Of a stretch of 64,000 bases of DNA, positions 24,300-36,386 are shown one piece after another; within the stretch, counting starts at the first letter, position 1; every line of letters begins with the position of its first letter. The notes beneath the pieces are model-generated. The model was not told where the DNA came from and made no database searches. It worked only from the letters and a program-made list of their open reading frames with translations. The DNA is from Crambe crambe (lineage: Eukaryota; Porifera; Demospongiae; Poecilosclerida; Crambeidae): NCBI GenBank assembly GCA_963924555.1, contig OZ004585.1:4291488-4355487 (forward strand), read 5' to 3'. The position numbers and the translations under genes are program-made.

Positions 24300-26297
24300 T
24301 TTTATTCTAAATAAAAAAAAGTATAGGTATGGTTGTGTACGGTTCAAAAAGTTCAGCAACAAGAGAGTGAACTTCAGTAAGTAACCCCTTACCCATCACC
24401 AATATTAATTACGAGCTAACTATTCCTATACTCCGCTCCCATGACAGGCCATATCTTGGTAATATCAGTGATGGGTAATAGTCAGGTGGCTTAGTGAAAT
24501 TATGGGGGCACTCTGGACAAATGTGCCAAACTTTGTACAGCTAGTCTTACTGATCCATGGAATGATTTGAAGATAGGATCCACCATAGAATTCTTTCCTA
24601 TCTCAAAATGGAGCAAGAAATTGTATAGTTGCTATATGCACAATTTTTTTTATTTTCGTGGTACATAGAGATATGGCAAAATTTTTAACACCAAAAATAT
24701 TTTGGAAAACTGGTTCTATTGCATTTGCAAAGTTCAGTGCAAGTCCAATTTGCTTTCTTGCAGCCACACCTGGTACCACAGCCTTTGCTACTCTTGCAAT
24801 TACATTTTACAAGGCTTGGCTGGTTATTTGAAGAGTGGTGTCCATTATGTTGTGGACTCATCTCAACTCCAACTCCATGATGCTGGATTTGGTCTGTTCT
24901 GCTGAGGTAGTTCACTGGTAGTTCGTATGCTGGGTTGGTACGTATTATAGTCCTCAATAAAATTTAATGTTAAAAAAGAGCAGCTCTTGTAGGTAGAAGA
25001 TTTTGTTTCTATGATAAAATAGCTCCATTCTGGTTTCGCTCACACTTTCAAGGCTACTGCTTTTGTCACTACAAATCTTTTCAGGAGAGAGAAAAATGGG
25101 AAGAATAGCTAAGGAAGCTTGGAAGTCCTTTCCTGATTCAACTAGAGCATTTACAAACATAATTATGCACCCCTGAATGATATGACTTATTTCCCCTTTC
25201 CAAAAAAACCTGGATGTGGTATCACAGCCTGTGAAGCTGTGGAAGACTATTAATAGTAATGCTGAAGATATCTCTTCACCCAAAATAGTGCAGACAGAAT
25301 TGATGTGCCAGTAGGAGAAATTTTTTCCCCTTCCAAAGGCCACCCAAATATTAATGTTGGGGTTCAAGGTAAGTAAGTAAAAAATTTGCCTATCAGGATG
25401 ACAATAATGTCAGTATCCACAGTGTGGATCAAACTACTTTGACCTTTTTGTAATGCATCTGCTGTATGAACCAAAAGTCTAGTGTCTGACTCTTCATGGT
25501 CACATGCTTGCATTAGCTGATCAGTACCTTTTGAAAGTACTTCAGTATCAGAGGTTATATATACCTAATTACTTTTCCAGCTGCTTGAGGAATCTAGACA
25601 ACAACATTATCAGCATGCTGGTTAAATGTAATGATGTTAACAGTGGAAAGAAGGTGAACAAGAGCACCACCATCAAACACAATTATATTGGAGGATTGCC
25701 AGTCATTTTGAGCCAACAGGGGAAATAAGTAATTTATCATACTCAGATATAGAAGGAGTCCAAGAATAATCTGTAGTAGCTAGCTAAATATTTTTTCCAT
25801 TGCGTACTTGTTCATCACCTTTTTTGATGCAATGCTATTCATAACCAGACTAGTGCCTAGGGTTTACGTGATCTTTAGTCAGTTGTGAGGTCACATGTAT
25901 AGGGCGAGGCATAATGTCTGCCACATTGTAGGTTGAAAACTAGCAAGTTGGTACTATTTTTAAACATGTTGAGTTAAAGGTAAAGGATTATAGCTCAGTC
26001 AAGTTTGAGTAGTGTGGTATAAAAATTATAGCATTTGAATGAACCATTTCTGAAATAAGTTGCTTGATGATGATGATGATGAACAATCAGAAGAAAATGG
26101 CGATTTAGAAGTTGCTGTAAAATGATACTGCTTTGTCTTTTGCTCTTCATACTTTAGTCCTAGCACATTGAAGGTGTCCTGTCTTCAAGTTAGGAATTGC
26201 TTACAGCAGGAGGGAAGTATTCTTGAAGTTATGAAATTATTAGTCCAATGGGGCCATCCGTGCCATCCCTACTTAAAAGAGTACTATCGTACTCTAA
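24300..26297. mobile_element. Foldback element enclosing an EADTR/TGCDT gene relic (right copy)
   Basis: Duplicate of 4,925-6,917, with the same palindrome arm (24,307-24,480), gene relic and decayed small hairpin terminus (26,277-26,295). Because it came with the segmental duplication it is not an independent insertion. Confidence 0.5.
24685..25785 (-). pseudogene. EADTR/TGCDT family protein with Cys-rich C-terminus (relic, right copy)
   Basis: This copy is better preserved than the left one. The minus strand has one open run from 25,367 to 24,954 holding INIWVAFGRGKNFSYWH, a SSALLLIVFHSF block, TGCDTTS and FFWKGEI. The Cys-rich C-terminal stretch follows at 24,957-24,685 in another frame, with KCNCKSSKGC and LCKCN. 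Upstream, about 25,380-25,510 carries HEESDTRLL and TVDTDIIVIL. The order matches uncharacterised repetitive proteins known in invertebrates. At least two frame changes remain, so this is a decayed gene unless unrecognised introns explain them. Confidence 0.6.
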
Positions 26298-27283
26298 CTA
26301 ATCTCTGCATGCAGAACTGTGAAGTACGATTGTAACTATCTCATCATTGAGCTTCAGAATTCTTTAGTTAGACAAGATGCATCAAGATCTAGCTTGTTTC
26401 ACATTTTATCATGTTATTATAGCTAGCATGCATGGTCTGGACTTATCAATTGGAATGCCTGATAATTATAAGTCATGCAGTAGCTATATTGCCTATAATA
26501 TTAAGCACTTGAACCATAACCAACTTTTTATTCTATATAACTGGAAAGAGATTATTTATAAGCAAGCCTCACTTAATGGATACATGGGAGAGGGAATGTT
26601 TTTGAATTGGAAGTTATGAACTCTTGCATGCAAAACAATAATAATAATACTGTAAGCTTGTATATTTTCTGAATTCATAGCAAGTGGCATATATTCCAAT
26701 AGCCACTCCATTAGCAGAGCATTAATTCAACCTCTCTGAAGATGTGTCTTTAATCACTATAACATTAATTGAGTAATCTCTGCTACAGCTTAGCCACTCA
26801 GGATCCATGCTTTGCTTGTGATTTGTGAGCAATGATCATGCCAATCAGGTCAGTCCTTCAACCTCCACACCCACACATTCATGTGAATGAGTACAAGCTT
26901 AATTATTATTCAGCTGTTGATTCAACTGATGATGATTGGGAGTATGGTAAACTAGCATGAGGAGAAGGAATGGGACAGTACAATGTGTTGGTCTCTTTTT
27001 TTCTTCATCTTCTTCTTATTTTCATCCTTGATTATACTCTTAAACCAGCTATAGGGAATGTTATTGAACCGGGACTTACATCAATTGAAAACATTCAAAT
27101 TTAAAATTGACTCTATAAAGACGGTTATTTGTAAGTATAGTTAACTGTTAAGTAAACAAGTCATTGTGTCAATCTCCTGCTCTCCGCACGATAAAAATGT
27201 AATGTCATACACATAATAAAGAGCTATAGCTAGTTATTATAATAAACAAATTATCAAACAGTGAATGATATTCTCAACATTTG

Positions 27284-30200
27284 CTATTTCTTGGTAGTCA
27301 CTCCATAAGCAGAACATTGTTGGATCTTAATATCACCCTCATGTGAAGTAGGGACATCTAAATCACAAATCTCTATGTCTTCATAATTGTGATGGCAGGA
27401 AACTGTGATTTCATTTGCTGCTGCATAAGCAGGGCATTGTGTAAAGCTGTATGAAGTAGAAGGCATAGCAATTTCTTCATATATGACAGTGCCAGGTACA
27501 GATTCTACTCCAGTTTCAGACATATTCAATTGAACCTGAGGTTTCCTTGGTCTTTCTCTAAAATAGTGTTCATAAAAATCAATAATACCATTGATTGAGT
27601 GAACTTTCTAATATAGTTGTATAGACAGCTTACCCTAAATCCATGCATTGCTTACGAGCAATTAAAATTCCACCAGCTAATGAAACAGTTATTATAAGAA
27701 GAGTACCAGCTACTCCAATCACAATGCCTGTATGTACATAAATACTATTTAAACCCCTAGTTTAAATTGAGTTAATATTCAAAGGATGCCTGGGCGGAGC
27801 CAGGGGCACTAGGATCGTTCACGCATGCCCAAGGGTGGTTGATTAGATCCGTAGCATTCAGACCGCTGAGCAGCAACTAGAGTTTCTAGCTACGTACGAA
27901 GCTAGCTACCTGCAGAACGCTAGCATCCTTCCCACCCACCTCTCCCACAGTTAGTTACTGGTACTACATGAGCTTGTAATTATTCATGTTTGTTATTAAT
28001 CTGTACTCCACCCCTTGGGGTGTGAAATTACAAGGGGCGCAATGAGGCAGCCCCCTTCGGGAGGATGTATCAGCCAACATACACTCCCCTACCTACTGTA
28101 TGTTCGGTGCCGGTGTCAAGTAAAAATGGGGACCCCCACAAAATGGGGACCCCCATCCCCATTTTTAAGTAATTTTGGGGACCCCCATGCCCAAATTTGG
28201 GGATCCTTCAAGAATTTTAGGGACCCCCGTATTTTTAAGGATCCCCATGCCTAAATTAATGGGGATCCCTCAAGAATTTTGGGGACTCCCTGATATGACA
28301 AGATATCGATATTAATGATTTTTTTATCTGTAGCTATAGCTACTTAGCACAATACCAATCCTTTTTTTTTTTGTTCTTCCAGAAATCTGGTGGTACATGG
28401 GCACACCGATTAGGAAGGCTATCATATACGTTGACAGTCCTCAGGAGAACTATCACCAGCTAGCTATAGTTATCCAGTGAGAGCCATACACATTCAGGCA
28501 GTCCCTTCTCTGAATGTCAAATCCACTGCACTGCAAGTGAAGTGGGCTGTAATCCTTTCATATTTGGTGAGAAATTTAGTACCAGCTGCATCAGTAAGCC
28601 ACTTGCCCTGTAGTAAGGCAGTTTTGTCCTCATCAAATCCTTCTTCCAATATTGAACAGGCTTATAAACAAGATCATTCTTTCTACAATAAAATTATTCA
28701 TGAGTTTATGTTGACATGTTCCAACCTGTGGAAAACTTTAATACAAATGAATTGCTTAGCCACGATAGCTATTATAGCTACATAGGTTGAAATAATAACC
28801 AGGCCAATAATATTTTTTACAGACTAGATCATTGATTCGGTGCGGCTATCATCATGAATAGTTGCAGCATCTTCAACCTGCCATAAGCTTGGATTAAGCT
28901 CGAGAATTTTCCTTACCTACTCAAATACAGTCATATAATCGCCTATAGACATAAATGCCCAGAACATGGCTATAAACTCTACCCTCATAGCTATAGGGCT
29001 ATGGAAATGTTAGTTGTGCACCAATTCATGGGTTGTTAATGCACCAGGGTCTCATGACTTTATTGAAGGGCTCCCTCCCTCCCTCCCTCCCTCCCCCCTC
29101 TCTCTCTCCATGGATGATCAATATAAGCCTAAGGGCTCGTAGCTAGCTACATATATTATGAAACAAGGCTGGCCGCATGCAACTGTTGTTCAATATTATT
29201 GCTTTATTATAGTAGACTAGAGTTTACAACTATTATGCCCCCAGTTAGCTCACCAGTACAGATCAGCCTCTTCAGCATGAAAAACTTGCACTTTTTTTCT
29301 TAGTTTGTCACCCTTTTCAAAGCTGGCATACGCATGCGCATGGGGTCCCTAATTTTACAGGGGGGACCCTGATTTTACGATAATTTTGGGGTCGGGGGTC
29401 CCCAAATTTATGGGGTCCCTAAATTTACGTGACACCGGGTCCACCAGGCAGCCCGCAGACGCATGCTGCCAGGGGCTAGCAGGGCCGGGTCAGGCCATAA
29501 GCTGTTGCGGGCCCCTGGTAAAGAGGGGAGGGTGGCAGGTCAGTCTCCTCCCCCAGATAGACGAGCTATGCCAGGTCAGGCATCTTTGCTCGGTAAAGGG
29601 CACATGGGGAGCTGACCCGGCACATGAATGTCAGTCTGGATGCCAGGTCAGGCATCCCAATATGTTTAGTCACTCAGGGGAGTAGCCCCTTGTATATACC
29701 AACCTTTTCTCCATCTGCTAAGTTACGGAGAATGGCCTCACTCAAGGCCAAGTACTATCATGGGAAGGTTAATGTGGATTAAATATGGTAGCTGGTATAA
29801 TTCAATAAGACTAGTTATGATTGAAACTTGACCCTCTTCCTGATAAAATTTCTTCACCCCCCTCCTCACAAACACATCATGTATGCACATAATATGCATG
29901 TGGTTATATAATGTAGAGAGCAGCAAGAACACAATTTTGCTCAACCATAATAAGGGTACAGAAAAGCTTATATTATACAACGAAATGACATGATACTAGC
30001 TATACTATTTAGATGATACGTGGTCTAGTAAGTAGTTACTCACTTTTTTCCTGAATAATTATGTCTTACCTATTACAATAAAATTTTCTTGTTTAGAATC
30101 CCCAATAAATATCACTGTTGTACCATTTTCTTTTTGAAGATTCACCATCGAAGTCACCATTTGACCATTTTCTCCTAGTCGAAGATGGCATTCATGATAG

Positions 30201-32907
30201 TTAATTGAAAATTCTACCACTCACCTGAATTTAATTCTTGAAGATATGTAGATAATGTGAAGGCAATGTTAATATTGTCTCCCCTTAGTGATGAAGAGGT
30301 CAGATTTTGTTCCACAATGCAGTGAATTGTGTGGTTTTCTGTTATAAGCTCACCAGTACTGATCTCCAAGGTGGAGTTAATCATGAAACTATTATTATTT
30401 ACTTTCTCAGTTCTATTAATAGATATCCCATTCTGTTCACAGCTATCAGGACCACAAGGTGATCCATTAAATATCCACCTCACACTGATGTTACTTCCTC
30501 TAGCATTGCAATGAAAGATAGCTGTGTCACCATTTGCTACTGTCTGGGATGAAGGGGAGACTATTATTTCACTTCTCTCTAGAATGATAAGTGTATGAAA
30601 AGTTCCACTAAAGTTGTCCTTACAAACTACATAAAAAATGTAGCTACAACGAATCAATTTTCAAAACAATGGTAGCTTTGGAACCACTTTTTTTAAACTT
30701 TCATTGTATGCTTCAATTCAGTACCAATAATTATTTCAAAACTTGTGTAATTTTTTATGTGAAATCAGTCATACATAAATACCTATTATACTTATCAACC
30801 TACGTACCTAGCACATGAACCTTCATGAGAGGTCCTGTTACTTCCCACTGACAGTTCTCAGGACGAGAGCATCGTTGCATTCTTAACTTACACTGGAATG
30901 TCCTCTGATCAATAGAGTCTGATATAAGTACAGAAAGGGTTCTGTTATCTTGAGAGAGCACATATTCTCTTGACTCTGTATCATTTATTAACTGCATTCG
31001 AAATGGAACCACAATTTGTTCCCATATTAAAGTATAAAGAGTAGGCAGTGGTATGGGGCATGTCAGCATTGCATATGTATCAAGGAATACATCAGTCAAG
31101 ATAGTTTCATTAGACACATTTGGAACAGCTGCATTAAGATAAGAATATTAGTAAAACAATAATTATTTGCTCAGTTATGTGCATGTGTCTAATTTATACT
31201 TTAGATCTAGCTATATTATACCTTGCTTCATGTAATAGCCTTTAAGTCAATATGCACACACAAGGATGATTTGATAGTGGATTCAGTTACATAATGCATT
31301 ATCGCATCATCTGAGTGTGCCTCGTGATACAAGGCTTGTCATAAGTGTTTTATTACTGGTCACATGACTTGGGTCTAATCAGATTTCAGTTGGTCCTTAT
31401 ATGATGAACACTGTTGCTCCTCACCATACTCTTTCTTTTCCTAAGTTTTGCCTATTTGAAAACTCAATACAACTATAGTGAAATCCCAAAGTCAATAAAA
31501 GAAGACATTCAGTTCCTGTCTTACTGTAAGCACTTGGGTAGTCCTAGTGGATCTTCCACCAGTATTCCTCAAAATGTGCAATAAACGTTTAGTGCTGGTC
31601 ACATGACTTGTGACCAATCAGATCCTCTGAAAAGTGTGCATAAAGCACACTTTAATGTGCACTAAGTATTTAGTGCACACTTGAGGAACTGTGCTGAAGG
31701 TACATAGGAGCATAGCGGAAGATCCACTAGGACTAGTTATGACCTTCCAACTTCAATTTGATTGGTCACAAGTCATGTGATCAGCACTAAAATGTTTAGA
31801 TCACTCTTTTCTAGCTCCATGTGTTTTAATGCATGGTGCACTTGAATGATGCTATATATAATGCTCTCTCGCCTTCGGCTCGTGCATTACATTCACCTCG
31901 AGCATTAAAGCATCATTCTTGTGCAGGTGCGAACTAAATATTAATTATTGCACCTAAAAGTGTGCTTTAAGAGATTAAAAGTACACTTTTCTGATTGGTC
32001 ACAATTAAGTCATGTGACCAGCAATAATGTCATGTATGATGATTCTTGGTACATAGTTACATACGTAGGTACCTATGGTAAGTGACATGCTAGAAATTGT
32101 ATGGTGACTTTTTAAACTTACTCTCTTGCTCTTTTAATATTATATGTTACAGTATTATGATGTCATTACATAGAAACTGAATCATGTGGGATTATGCAAG
32201 ATCTCTTTAGGTTCTAATTCACGTTAATCATGTTACCCAATTAGCTATTTGGAATTTGAAACAGGTTATTAAAGCTATTGCTAAACTAATAGCTATGGGG
32301 ACAGTTAGTAAACTGTGATGCTCCTTTACAGGCACTAACAACTTTTTATTATATTATTTCAAAAGGGAAACATGTAGCTAGCATAATTACAATAGCTAAC
32401 CAGTGAACATAGATCTTTGGGTTTTAATTCATGCTTTGTAAATCAGCTAGCTCTGTGGCATCATGCACAATTTTATACTGCTAAACTATAGGCACAGTTA
32501 GTAACTAAACTGCAACACTCCTTTACATGCACTCATCAATAGCAAACTAAATAATTGTGTAGATATTATAGCTATATAGCATATTACTACAACTAACCAT
32601 AGAACATAACAGATTCAGAGTGTTCTCCTTGTATTTCACAACGAATATTAACTTCAAAATCTGCTGCAATGTCGTATGTCAGATAGTTTTCATTGACATC
32701 TGTAGGTTGCTCCATCAATAACTCATCACTAGTATTATAAAACTTGAATCTTGCTTTGGTGTCAGCCACACCACTGTCAGTAATACATTCGAGCCTTAGT
32801 ACATTTGGAGCTTCCCTTGATGGCAAGTAATAGTCCAGAGTAGGAATGCCTAGAATGACATAGATGGAGTACCAAACTAGAGTGTAGATGAACAAAGATG
32901 CCATCAT
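27284..32907 (-). CDS. Ig-like transmembrane receptor E with ITIM-like tail (intact)
   Basis: Six exons: 32,598-32,907; 30,808-31,128; 30,225-30,578; 30,070-30,174; 27,634-27,727; 27,284-27,557. Their lengths equal those of receptor B exactly and they join in frame (485 residues). The domains are the same: signal peptide, three Ig-like domains with paired cysteines, stalk, TM helix, and a tail with VIYEEI and NYEDI. Against B, I count by eye about 17 changes in the 103 residues of signal+Ig1, 2 in Ig3, and none in the last 81 tail residues. The stalk-TM intron carries a 1.32-kb transposon, and intron 1 is longer than in B. It is predicted to be a surface recognition receptor whose tail is read by SH2-domain proteins. 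The ligand is unknown. Confidence 0.85.
28114..29434. mobile_element. 1.32-kb TIR transposon inserted in receptor E intron
   Basis: It begins TGTCAAGTAAAAATGGGGAC and ends GGGGTCCCTAAATTTACGTG followed by ACA, an imperfect terminal inverted repeat of about 24 bp. It is flanked on both sides by CCGG (28,110-28,113 and 29,435-29,438), while receptor B retains the single CCGG at 8,742-8,745: a 4-bp target duplication with a preserved empty site. Both ends carry reiterated GGGGACCCCCAT-like units with AAATTT spacers. The largest frame inside (28,477-28,785) matches nothing I recognise, and no transposase is visible, so the element is probably non-autonomous. A (CTCC)n tract lies at 29,069-29,097. 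Confidence 0.8.
29435..29760. repeat. GC-rich repeat, continuation after the transposon
   Basis: This is the counterpart of 8,742-9,060 in receptor B, with the same GCCAGGTCAGGCAT repeats and CAGGGGCTAGCAGGGCCGGG. Its open frame is not considered coding because it lies inside an intron and has no domain. Confidence 0.55.
31140..32590. other. Enlarged intron 1 of receptor E
   Basis: Roughly 1 kb longer than the same intron in B. It contains interleaved inverted repeats: GTCCTAGTGGATCTTCC (about 31,541) with GGAAGATCCACTAGGAC (about 31,718), and GGTCACATGACTTGTGACCAATC (about 31,600) with its complement near 31,760. No exon was found. Confidence 0.5.
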
Positions 32908-34027
32908 GAGATCTTTCTCATTTCAGATAGAGAGATATGCACGCATGTAGATTATAACATTGATGAATATGCAGTTAGTAGTATCTTAATTGAAGCGAGT
33001 AGCATCAGTTTTCATGATGCAATACCATATAGGGTATGAATGGAAACTTGTGTATTGGAGTATAGTCAAAAAGTTTATCATTATTATAGCTAGCTATAGA
33101 CACGTAATATTTTCAAAACTGAAATTCTCTGTACAAATTATTTCAATGAGATGAGTACTAATATAATTTTATAGCTGGTCATAAGAGGTTGTTGTACAAA
33201 AAAGTGGAACATCCTTGTTTTAGCTGCTGGTAAACTGGCACAGAGAGTGCAAGAGAGCAATGGCAATGAGGGAGGGGCAGGTAGCGAGAGGTTTGGGAGG
33301 AATTTACATGTATATTATGAATGCTCGCCAATCGGTAGCATTAGTGTATGATTGCCATTAGGATGCAATCATATTGTATGCCTAGTTCTATTGTACCTCA
33401 TTATTGAGATGGATGAGCTTCAGAATTCTTTCATTTATTAGTAGACAAGATGCATCAAGATCTATGCTTCATGCATAGCTTGTTTCATCAGATTTCATTG
33501 TATTATGATAGTATGCATGGTCTGGACTTGTCAAGTGGAATAATGCTTTGTTATAGTCATGCCTTAACTTACAATATTAAGCACTCAAACCATACAAATT
33601 TCTACTTAACTGGAAAGAGATTAGCTAAGCAAGCCTCAATTAATGGGACTTAAAGAAGTTATGAACTCTTGATGCAAAACAATGAAATAATATTGTAAGC
33701 TTGTAGTGATACCACAAGTGATGTGAATGAGTACAAGCATAATTATTATTTAGCTGTTGATTCAACTGATAATGGATTTTTTTTTGGTTGAAGAGAAGCT
33801 AGCATATGTGTTGGATTCATCATCTTCTTTTTTTCATCCTCAAGTATAGGGAATGTTATTGAACTGGGACTTAAAACCAACTCTTATGTTGATACAAAAA
33901 CAGGTTATTCATGTTGCAGTAAGTAGTTAATTGTTATGTAAATAAAATCATTGTGCATAACTAGCACCACAATGATGTTTTCGATGCAAAAAAGAGCTAG
34001 CTATAGCTACGTAGTTACAGTGAATGT

Positions 34028-34290
34028 TATTCTCAACATTTGCTATTTCAATTTTTCTTGGTAGTCGACCACTCCATAAGCAGAACATTATTGAATCTTA
34101 ATATCACCCTCATGTGAAGTAGGGACATCTAGGTCACAAATCTCTATGTCTTCATAGTTGTGATGGCAGGAATCTGTGATTTCATTTGCTGCTGCATATA
34201 AGCAGGGCATTGTGTAAAGCTGTATATGGTAGAAGAATTAACGATTTCTTTATGACAGTGCTAAGTACAGATTCTACTCCAGTTTCAGAG
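34028..34290 (-). pseudogene. Relic of receptor tail exon (right)
   Basis: Counterpart of 12,245-12,484. It keeps the SETGVESV start, part of the YEEI region and the CSAYGV end, with several indels (for example an extra TA in the AAANE region and loss of ATATATG before the tyrosine motif). It has no TM exon next to it and ends in the same GTTTCAG/AGCAGACGTGAC junction. Confidence 0.55.
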
Positions 34291-34836
34291 CAGACGTGAC
34301 TGTACTTTTCCCCCTTAATTAGACAAGTCTTTGATTGGAAACTTAGGGAATTCTATGAATCCTGATTACCCTTTTGTATTATGTGGTAGGCGCATTCTTT
34401 CAAATGTTGGTACTTATGATCTGGTGTGTAGGCTCCTGCAAATTGTAGCAGCTAAAAAATTTGCCTAAAAATTTATTTTCAGATCTATTCATACATAGCA
34501 AGTAGGAAGAAACACAACAACTTATCAGCAGAGTACACTTGGGAAAAGAAGTTATTATGTAGTACACTTGGGAAAAGAAATTTATTTTGCTAAAATTAAT
34601 AAATTCCTTGGGGAAAGGTCATTCATTGAAACAGTGAACTGATCTTAGTAGCTAATACCCTTTGTGTTTGACACCAGAGTAACATTTCCGGTGTCTAAGG
34701 CCAAGTGAATCAGTAGGGATGTACATAATAATTTGTACTGCACTGCATCTGGTCAATTATAGCTTATCGAATATAGCTATGCATAGCTTTGCAGCTCTAC
34801 TCTGTTCAGACAGACAACCTAACATAGCTAATGAAT

Positions 34837-35120
34837 CATGCTTTAATTAATAAGACTGGTGTAGCAGTCTGGTTGGCTATACACCGTTATGTTGATGGTA
34901 ACACAAAATGGCACCATGCATGCTTAATAATTACATAGTCTGTGAATATAGCTAACTACGTCACTTCCCACTGACAGTTCTCAGGAAGAGAGCATCGTTG
35001 CTTTCTTAACTTACACTGGAATGCCCTCTGATCAATAGAGTCTGATATAAGTACAGAGTGTTCTGTTATCTTGAGAGAGCACATATTCTCTTGACTCTGT
35101 ATCATTCATTAACTGTATTT
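34837..35120 (-). pseudogene. Fragment F: 3' end of exon C plus partial Ig2 exon
   Basis: 34,837-34,917 matches the last ~80 bp of exon C (13,076-13,157). About 45 bp further on, 34,960-35,120 matches the 3' two-thirds of the Ig2 exon (TCACTTCCCACTGACAGTTC ... ATCATTCATTAACTG) with a small internal deletion. Thus the right block too has C-type and Ig sequences side by side in D-C order, which supports D and C belonging to one gene before an internal deletion. Confidence 0.6.
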
Positions 35121-35742
35121 GCTTTATGTTGTACTGTGCTTTATTGTCACGTATATGCTGATTCTTGGTACTATGGGAAGTGACATGCTAGAAATTGCTA
35201 CCTAACTGCATAGACTTGCTCTCTTGAATCCTTTGGGATTGTGCAAGATCTCTTTGGGTTCTAATTGTTAATTATATTCTCAATCAGTTTTTAAACAGGT
35301 TATTAAAGCTAATTGATAGCTATAAGCACAGTTAGTAAACTACGATGCTCCTTGCATTACTACTTTTGTGTTATGTACGTATGTAGTTAGCATAATTACA
35401 ATAGCTAAGCATTAAACATAGCTCTTTGGGTTTTAATTGTAAATCAGCTAGCTCTATGGCATCACAATTTAAATAGCTAGCTATACTGCTGAACTCTATA
35501 GGCACAGTTAGCTAGTAAACTGCAACACTCTTTTACATGCAGTTGTAGCTAACTATACTTATGCATTATAATTGTGTAGATATTAGCTAGCTAGTGATTA
35601 TGGAGGGTTCATCTGTGCAGTTAAAGTCTTATAGAGACACCGAGGATTGAATTCCTCTCGAAATCACCAATGTACATGTAGGCTAGGTATAATTTGGATC
35701 GCTGATAACCAGAAATAATATATGTAGCCAGCTATAGTCAGT

Positions 35743-35747
35743 ATAAA

Positions 35748-35821
<74 letters not shown>

Positions 35822-35822
35822 A
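35743..35822. repeat. (AGT)n microsatellite
   Basis: About 26 uninterrupted AGT triplets followed by AATAATTG. It lies in the non-coding region between fragment F and the NHL exon. Confidence 0.9.
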
Positions 35823-36386
35823 TAATTGATAGAGGGAATGATCTATACTATATATGACACCGTGCCATCCCTACTTATAGAGTGACTCTCTGATACAGCC
35901 CCGCTAAATTTAAGCCATCCCCACTTAACCCTAAAGAAATTTTTTGCACTCACATGTTTGCATCCTTTTTCTTTGTAGCTAACCAGCTAAGATGTGTTTC
36001 CTTTTTAGTGACTGATGAAGTTGAAAGTAATGAGGCTACAATACTTTACTAAGCCAACAATACTTTACTAAGCCATCCCTACATAACCTTTTTTTTTCTT
36101 TTGTAAGTAATCTTATATAGTGATCATAAGATTTATTCTTTTGTTTTAATTATCATCAAACTTTACAGCAACAGCAATGTACGTAAAATAATGATGGCAT
36201 GGTGAAGAGAAGAATAGCCCAAACTGCCATGCACTTGTGTCATAATAATAATCATGTAGCTAAATGAGGTAGAGATTTCAACTAAGTAGCTAAGTAGAAC
36301 ACAACTAGCTAAATGTTTCAACAATTTTTATAATCATAAGTAATGATGTATCATAAAAGGTCCAATATAAATGTATAAGTAGCTAT
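35823..36386. other. Foldback-element remnants, no gene
   Basis: Carries CCATCCCTACTTATAGAGTG ACTCTCTGATA (decayed small hairpin terminus, 35,870-35,895) and AAGAAATTTTTTGCACTCACATG (long-palindrome outer end, about 35,935), pieces of the foldback family of 15-21 kb. Confidence 0.5.

Larger units (their letters stand above)
21660..34917. repeat. Segmental duplication, right block
   Basis: This block has the same gene order as 2,290-13,157: receptor D (matching A), gene relic, receptor E (matching B), tail relic, and the last ~80 bp of exon C. Homology to the left block stops at about 34,917, right after ACACAAAATGGCACC, where the left block continues into exon C. Confidence 0.8.

Noticed and set aside
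1649..35120. Calling the receptors orthologues of Hydractinia Alr or of a named sponge gene
   Set aside because: Only the architecture is comparable; no sequence-level match can be claimed without a search.
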